A DNA stretch of 64,000 bases from Onchidella celtica. Its lineage: Eukaryota > Mollusca > Gastropoda > Systellommatophora > Onchidiidae. The notes beneath the pieces were generated by a model. It did not search any database. It had not been told where the DNA came from and was given only the letters and a program-made list of their open reading frames with translations. Each line of letters starts with the position of its first letter. Positions within the stretch are counted from its first letter, which is position 1. Positions 57,999 through 64,000 of the stretch are shown in pieces. The translations under genes were made by a program, and so were the position numbers. Location: the NCBI GenBank assembly GCA_963931925.1, contig OZ007570.1, forward strand, positions 32,727,295-32,791,294, read 5' to 3'.

Positions 57999-59121
57999 CT
58001 ATTTTTCTTTTGATTGTTCTTGTTCGTCCCTAGGTGATTTTTCGAATATGCTACAAAAGTCACATTTGTCTTTTAAAGACTGATGAAATCCAAGACTAAA
58101 CTCATGACTGAAAATCGTTTCATACACTGTTTTACAGGCTGGCCTGATACCCTGATCCTGTCGATCTTGAGAATACATATTATTGAACATTTTTGTAATG
58201 GTAAGGTGGGATCCTAGGTACTCGCGTGCTCTTTCCTTTCTGCAATAGTGACTTTCAACTTTGGGGAATCTGTTTATGTGGTTTCTTGTGATATTTTTTG
58301 CTTCACCTAGCTCATGGGGATGGTTCCCATGCTTGCCTCTACCATCAGGTGAAGTTGTTCCATGTACTGTCCTTTTCTTCAATGCAGTGCGGACAAGCTT
58401 GTCGCTATTAATTGTATGAAGGAAAAATGGTTTGCACGCCTTAATGTTTTTTTAATCGTGAAAGGCCATCAAGAGTTTTTTGGCGCCGACTCTCGTTTGT
58501 CTTGCTTTGCTTGTTCATCTTTGGCTTAACATTGGTGCTAATAAAATCACTTTCAGCTGTTTGGTCTGGAATCCTCCAAAATGCATGAAAAGTGGCGTCC
58601 CTGTCCTCCTCTGTTATCTTATCTTGACACTTCATTCTGCACTTTTGCCCACATCCTGGTTTCATCAGTGTCTTGCCCTTTGAACTTTACCCCTCTTGGT
58701 AACGTATTCTGCACCAGTGTTTCTTGCTCTTTTTCTAGATTTTACTGCCCAATTTTTAATTTTTTTTGTTTTTGCGTGATCTGTTCTTTTCATGAAGAGA
58801 TGATTCTTCAGACTGGATAGATGTTGATCTGCTGAGCGATGTCGCATCTGTCCACGCCTCTGTTTTGCCCCAATCTGTGATAGATATATCGCCAGGATCC
58901 CGAATGCCACCACCTTCAACCACTTCTGCATTTTGGCTGGTGGACAGCGGGATGTTTTCAGAATAAGATTCACTTTGACGACTGCGCTTCTTGTTTTTTG
59001 GCGGCAGATAATCATCATCGTCATCTCCAGAGGAATCTGAAATATCACCAAAATTGACATCACTGTCCTCATCTAAGTTGTCGACGGCTTTTAGTTGATA
59101 TAGGACTTGCTTGGCAGACAT
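57999..59121 (-). pseudogene. Transposase-like protein of the 4.45-kb transposon
   Basis: The N-terminal part (from 59121) is acidic: NLDEDSDVNFGDISDSSGDD followed by Asp-rich and Ser-rich text. A basic stretch (SRKRARNTGAEYVTKRGKVQ, about 58760-58670), a Cys cluster (MKPGCGQKCRMKCQDKITEE, 58665), a spacer, then VHGTTSPDGRGKHGNHPHEL, HINRFPKVESHYCRKERARE Y, and KDKCDFCSIFEKS (58070) follow. This layout (acidic leader, CGxKCRxxC, RGKHGNxP, RVESHYxR, DxCDxC) is that of a large group of invertebrate transposase-like proteins I recognise but cannot assign to a named superfamily. The C-terminal catalytic half is not evident in the 600 bp that follow, so the gene is truncated, and at least two frame changes split the rest (near 58770 and 58665). 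Confidence 0.55.
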
Positions 59122-59399
59122 CTTAGATCGACGCTGCGAGGTGGTGTCTCTGAAGCGCGACGTATTTGCTCAATGGAATATCTTCTTCTGAAGAATCGCT
59201 GCTGTCTGATTCATCACACCTAAGATCTGCACTTTCGTCATCCAAATGAGAAACATCTTCGGTCTTTACGCTTAATGAAGTAAGTTCAAAGGGAGTATCG
59301 ATGCTAGTGTTTGCAATGTTGAGTAAGACTGAAAGTTTCTGGAAGAATCCAGCAAGTTCAGTGTCATTTCTGTGTGAAGTAAGCGTGGCTTTGCCGCCA

Positions 59400-59860
59400 G
59401 CACGCATTAATTCGACTGTGTGAATCAAAGACAAAGTATGAAGAAGCTGATCTGATGATGGCACATGAATATGCTGGAACACAATCATTAGTGGTCATAA
59501 TGCCATAAGTCACAATATTCTTGACTGCGTTGCAGAAATCTTAGAACGCTGGGTCCTGGTTCAGAAGGGATCCGTACATGGAAGTACCAAGATTAATTTG
59601 AAAATGACTGCCATGCAGCCATACCGATTTGGGCATGTCAGGAACCAACCGGTACGATCCTTCCTTTGATTACAGTAGAGCCAGTCTCCTGACTGAAGAA
59701 TAAAATATTATCTATGTTCTGCTTCTCCCAGAGTTTAGCATCTGTTATCTCATTAAAGAGAATGCTCGCAACTGCATTGAACATGTATTGCTTTCCAGAA
59801 AATTTATATTTGACTGCACCTTGGTGGTCACTGCCTTGCACTGAATTCCTGAAACGCAAG
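59400..59860 (-). pseudogene. C76/OTU-type cysteine-protease-like protein of the transposon
   Basis: The minus strand reads RNSVQGSDHQGAVKYKFSGK QYMFNAVASILFNE, LWEKQNIDNILFF, then in other frames SMYGSLLNQDP, NCVPAYSCAIIRSASSYFVF DSHSR. The pattern GSxHQG...GKQCxxNAxxSIxF...W...xIDxIL...FDSHSR is that of herpes-tegument-type (C76, OTU-like) deubiquitinases that also occur in animal mobile elements. The nucleophile position is Tyr here (TAC at 59787-59785, one transition from the expected Cys TGC), while the DSHSR His is kept. Several frame changes and one stop make it dead. It lies upstream of the transposase on the same strand, within the same terminal repeats, so it is a passenger or accessory gene of the transposon. 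Confidence 0.5.
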
Positions 59861-60199
59861 TCGACATTTTCACCGTAGCGTTACTTATCTCCGTTTGATA
59901 ATAAAATTTTTGTAGTTGCTTGCACTTCAGTAAAATGACCGCCAGGCTTGCGTGGCAGGAAAATATAATGCACCACGGTGTGCAGATAGGATGGTATAAC
60001 AAATAATATAGTATTTGTGTTCCTGCTTCACAAACTGAATGGTTCAACGTTGGAACAAAATATGTCTTTTATTTCATGGTTGGTTGAAATGAAATAACAC
60101 TGGCTTGATGAAACTGGTGATTATTGACCCCCAACATCCCCTGAACAAGGAATATATAAGATCTGTAAGAAGTTTAAGGCTGTTGTCAAAGAAAACTAA

Positions 60200-60526
60200 A
60201 ACTGAGCGCTACTTTAAATCGTTTATTCCATCATCAACTAGGATGTTACAATAATGTCGTCATCTTGATCGTAATCTGTGCACAGTTGAATTATGTCCTG
60301 CGTGTCAGGTCAATGTGTTTTAGTTAGGGAAGCATATTGTGTGCACTGTTAATTTTGTTAATTTAGTTAATTTATCAGTGTGTGTGTGTATATATGTGTG
60401 TGTGCGCGCTATGTATCATACGTTCTGCTTCTGTAACTGTATTGTTATGTATTCAATGATCAAAACAAATTTCCTTGTACAAGGACGAATAAAATTTATC
60501 TTATCTTATCTTATCTTATCTTATTA
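60200..60526 (+). mobile_element. LINE 3' tail with (TATCT)n
   Basis: ATTTCCTTGTACAAGGACGA ATAAAATT then TATCT repeats (60490-60526), the same ending style as the CR1/L2-like LINE at 22560-23883 (ATTTCCCTTATGGGATAATAAAGTTATC). Nested in the 4.45-kb transposon; length of the inserted part uncertain. Confidence 0.5.
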
Positions 60527-61408
60527 GTAACCGACAAAAAGTAACTGTGCATAAACACGGAAGTACACAAAATGTAATACGCTAAACTGCAAATCGGCAC
60601 AATAATCTCATATCTTCATTATAATTATATACTATTGAACACCATTGGAAATAATGAAGTTTCATGAGTGAGTACCTTTAGGATTGACAAAATTGATGTA
60701 TATCTTGCAAAATAAAACACATTCCAGCTTTCAGAATTTGGCCCTTACAATAAAATAAAGTAGAATAGAAACTGCACGTTTCTTGGAATGGTCGTCCCTC
60801 TCTGACAAACACCAACTCCTCCTCCCTCCCCCCACCCCCACCCCCCTCCGCATCCCCGATGTCTTCCGGGATAGAGAGTAGGTCAATCTAACCGCCAAAC
60901 TGAAATGACTTACGTCCACGGAAACAAGAACATCACTTCAGGGTTTTGCAATGCTCCCTTTGTGATATTTGATGCCTCAATACCTCAGGAAAGCATTCAC
61001 TGAAGTAGTTATTTGCCAGCTTATTGTATGAAAAATGACATTTACTGAATCGTGGGATCTTCTAACTGACCAGCATCGGATGAAACGCTTGGCCCGGTAA
61101 CTAAAAACGCTTCCAGATAACGACCATAAGGGCTGATGAAAACAGACGTATGTTGAATTACGACACCTGCATCTCCTGAATATTTCCAGAAATACAACCT
61201 TAAGTCAATATACGTCACTCTTCAAGGCAGAAATATCCAGCTTCATACTTACTCCCAATTTTTCCGCCTTCATATCTCCTTTAGTTTTTAAGCTATAGAG
61301 CTCATCTTTTGACATAACATGCGCCTCGTTATTGCCCTTCGCAAGATTGAAAAAAAAAAAAGCAAAACAGGCGTAAGTTGAGTACGCCTCATTTTCAACG
61401 GACCGACG
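60527..61408. other. Non-coding interior and right end of the transposon
   Basis: No coding region. Several TTACGTCC/TTACGCC-type motifs near 60910 and 61370; poly(A) run near 61350. Confidence 0.4.
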
Positions 61409-61412
61409 AATT

Positions 61413-62040
61413 TAGCTTTATAGTCACGAGGTGAAATGGTCGGAATGGAGTATCTCCCATTATTTAAATTTGATGGGGCTGAGGTCAATACTAAGAGCAG
61501 AACCACAATTGCAAAAACATAACTGATGGGTCTAATTTGTTAAACATTCTGATGAGTATTGATAAGTTGCAGGCTTTTACTTTAATGTCCTATAATGGAG
61601 ATCAACATTTTTATTCTACAGCAAATTTGCAGTATTTGTATTAAAATGTTTATTTTTGTTGTCTTTCCGAATCATGTCAGTGTGCTGAAAGTTCGCTTCT
61701 CAGAATACAAAATGTGTTTCTAAGATCCGAAAATTTTCTTTTTTTCTTAATAGAAAAGCCAGCCTATACTTTCAGATTGATCCTGACTGGGTACCAAGCG
61801 GAAAACTGTGGCAATATAGGGAAGTTGGGGTTCATCTCCTATTACAACACCGAAAGAAGTGAAAGACACGATTTGGGTGGAGCAATTTCCCTTCTGATTT
61901 AAACCTTGTATAATGTTGTGGGTGAATAGCTATTACACTATGATTTAATCCAACTCTTCTTTTCCTCGTTAAGAGACAATACAGGTTATTAAAGAACTAG
62001 ATCCTCTACTTTTATTTCTTGAGAGTGATAATTGAGTGAT
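61413..62040. other. Non-coding stretch without match in copy A
   Basis: Lies between the transposon and the resumption of copy B homology (ATACGAGTACA at 62043). Either another insertion or DNA lost from copy A. No gene. Confidence 0.4.
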
Positions 62041-63880
62041 AATATACGAGTACAAAAACAGATATATAGATCAGTATTGTTGAAAATGACGTAAACAAAT
62101 CTGCAAATTTTATTTGTTAGGACACCTTATATTTCCAGACTATAACAGATACCCCCCCCCACCCCTTTTAAAAAAAATATTGTTCAAACACCACTTTACC
62201 AATTACACATGTCCTTGTGTCTGTTGAAGTAAACAGCGAAGCCCACTCGTTTTTTATTTGAATTAAAGCTACACACAGTTCAGCTTTGTGCTAACAGTAT
62301 TGTGGTAAGTAGAATACAGACCATTACCAGGTACATGTATTTCATTAAATTATATAATGTTAATATTATGGGCAATTAGATATCAAACACATTATTGTGT
62401 TTTTATTTAAAAAAAAAAAAAACAGCTTCCTAAATATAATACCTTAGTTTTTAGCACGTCCTCAACCAATAGGAAATTGGTTCCAACAAATATTTACTGT
62501 GCTTACTTCTCACATGTTTTTTTTTTTTTTCTAATATTTTCTTGCATTCAGTATGTGATTTCACGACTGAATTTGCTTACTGCTTTGTTAAAATGATGTT
62601 GTGAAAGGCTGTGTGGTCAATAAAATGGCAAACAGCCTAAATAATAAAAGACTTAAAGTCTTAACATTGCGCTATGGCTAAAATATTGTTTCAAGAAGGA
62701 CTACAAATATTAGCTGTCTAGCAATAAGTTTGGATCTAATGAGTAAGCTTTCAAGTTGTAATCCTCGGCTCTTTGTGGGCCTCGAATCATCATACAATCA
62801 AACATGCAACGTCTGAGCCGAGAATGTAGACAAGCCAGCTGAATATGTATTCATTATCACCAAAGCAAAAATGAGTTTAAAGGATAAACGATGACAAGAG
62901 TTAAAGATCTGCATGAAAAGAAAACTCGTTCTTTACAAAAGAACAGATATAATTTATGTTCTCTCTTTCCCAACTTTTCCTTCATAATTATGCTATGTTG
63001 GTTGTCGAGGTTTGACATTTTAATGTGATAAATACATGTACAATAATAAGTTGAGTTGGCGTCTTCAGATTTGAATGACCTTCAGTGATGCGAAGAATAC
63101 TGTTATTTGGAACCATGAACATAGCTAATCAGTTCACGCAGTCTCATTTTTTCATGTGACATCAGGTTGCAGATCATAAAAAAATATAAAAAATCATTGC
63201 GATCGTGGATGTAGGAAATTAGGGTGGGAAACTGGGTTGTAAATTATCACTTTCACGAAAGTTCAACTACTGTGACTTTGGCACAGTTCATGTCGTGGCT
63301 CCTGAGTATTGTGATAGCGTAAGACTGGTTCTTTTACTGGTAGCCACTAATGTCTAATGAATCCTAACGTGTTTGATTTAGAGAGGGATTCACAACGATG
63401 CTCTATGGATTATACAAAAATAAGGTAATAATGTGTAGCCAATGCTTTCAATTATTAGTAAAATCTCAACTACAGTTTAATATTTTCCAGGCACACTATA
63501 CCAATACCATTTCGTTTCAGCTGTTCTTGACAAAAAAATCTGACATACTAATGATAGGGACTAAGAAATCTCCGTTTTATCCTCGTTTTATGCTCGGTAT
63601 TTGATATCCCTAGCTCTTTTTGCTAACAAAACTGTAGTTTTTAAGAGGCAAAGCCGAATGATTTTGTGCCTATATTGTAAGAGGTTATTCCCATTCTAGG
63701 TTAAAAGGTGCAATTTATATAAAGGCTTTGCATTGCAGAATGGCAAATAAATTATTTTATAATTATAGGATACATGAAGAAAGTATAATAATTATTTTGG
63801 GTATCAGTTTTCATGCTTTCTTTTGTCGAAAGCTTCAGTCATCTGTTTTGACCTAACTGTGTTTGGCGGTACGTGTGATT

Positions 63881-64000
63881 TTTTTTTCCTACTCACTTTA
63901 CCACATTCAGGAGCGGGGCAGCAACACATCCCCAAACACAGGTCATCGGCTAAGGGATTTCTCGTCCTATCGAACATTGCCATGGGTGCTGCCTGATATG
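63881..64000. other. Window end, no feature recognised
   Basis: Beyond the last base that aligns with copy C; nothing recognised. Confidence 0.4.

Larger units (their letters stand above)
56957..61408 (-). mobile_element. 4.45-kb DNA transposon with transposase-like and C76-like genes
   Basis: Terminal inverted repeats CGTCGGCCCGGTGAAAAAGG (56957) and, inverted, CGTCGGTCCGTTGAAAATGA (61408) agree over about 24 bp with few changes and are bounded by AATT on both sides (56953-56956, 61409-61412), a possible 4-bp target duplication. ACTTACGYCTC motifs recur just inside both ends. The minus strand codes for the proteins at 57999-59121 and 59400-59860. Copy A has no such element at the matching site (about 9885). 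A LINE tail is nested at about 60200-60526. Family not assigned. Confidence 0.65.
54149..63880. repeat. Diverged duplicated segment, copy B (interrupted)
   Basis: Blocks 54149-55918, 56592-56908 and 62041-63875 match copy A and, at the right end, copy C. Copy B lacks the LINE/gag insertion, the 0.7-kb insertion and the Gmr1-like element of copy A, and instead has its own insertions at 55919-56591 and 56957-61408. Confidence 0.75.

Overview
This is metazoan genomic DNA: AT-rich, gene-poor and built almost wholly from transposable elements. There are split (intron-bearing) transposase genes, a tRNA-derived SINE family, APE-type LINEs, at least five kinds of LTR retrotransposon, Harbinger and Mutator-like DNA transposons, and one exon of an ordinary secreted host protein. 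The mix (CsRn1-like and mag-like LTR elements, RTE-like and RNase H-bearing LINEs, a SINE with a tRNA-like head) suggests a lophotrochozoan invertebrate, perhaps a gastropod mollusc. That placement is an inference; nothing in the window proves the species.

Left third (1-24 kb): a two-gene Harbinger element (MADF/BESS protein and transposase, head to head) and smaller Harbinger remnants; a truncated gag fragment; an almost complete RTE-like LINE (about 4.3-7.9 kb); then a long diverged duplicated segment ('copy A') cut by insertions. One of these is a Ty3-type LTR element (12.0-19.1 kb) whose integrase lies upstream of reverse transcriptase, as in the Gmr1 group; a solo LTR sits inside its gag. 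A HARBI1-like transposase relic and a CR1/L2-like LINE tail follow.

Middle (24-46 kb): a second piece of the duplicated segment ('copy C'), a SINE, a solo LTR with a perfect target duplication, and a solo-LTR-like sequence split by a CsRn1-type element whose two LTRs face in opposite directions. Then come an RTE-like LINE relic and a Mutator-like transposase gene interrupted by a second Gmr1-like element. The only ordinary host gene seen is the signal-peptide exon of a CAP-superfamily (CRISP/venom-allergen-like) protein at 45.9-46.1 kb, minus strand.

Right third (46-64 kb): a SINE split by a 1.15-kb palindromic-end element, a very young shortened mag-like LTR element with identical LTRs, another SINE, and 'copy B' of the duplicated segment. 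Copy B carries a 4.45-kb DNA transposon encoding a transposase-like protein and a C76/OTU-type cysteine-protease-like protein.

The genes do not form pathways; the biology is a history of nested insertions. Comparison of copies A, B and C gives empty-site evidence for many of the insertions, and short target duplications (ATGCG, CCTAG, ACAGT, AAAC, GTCRCCAC, AATT) fix several element boundaries to the base.
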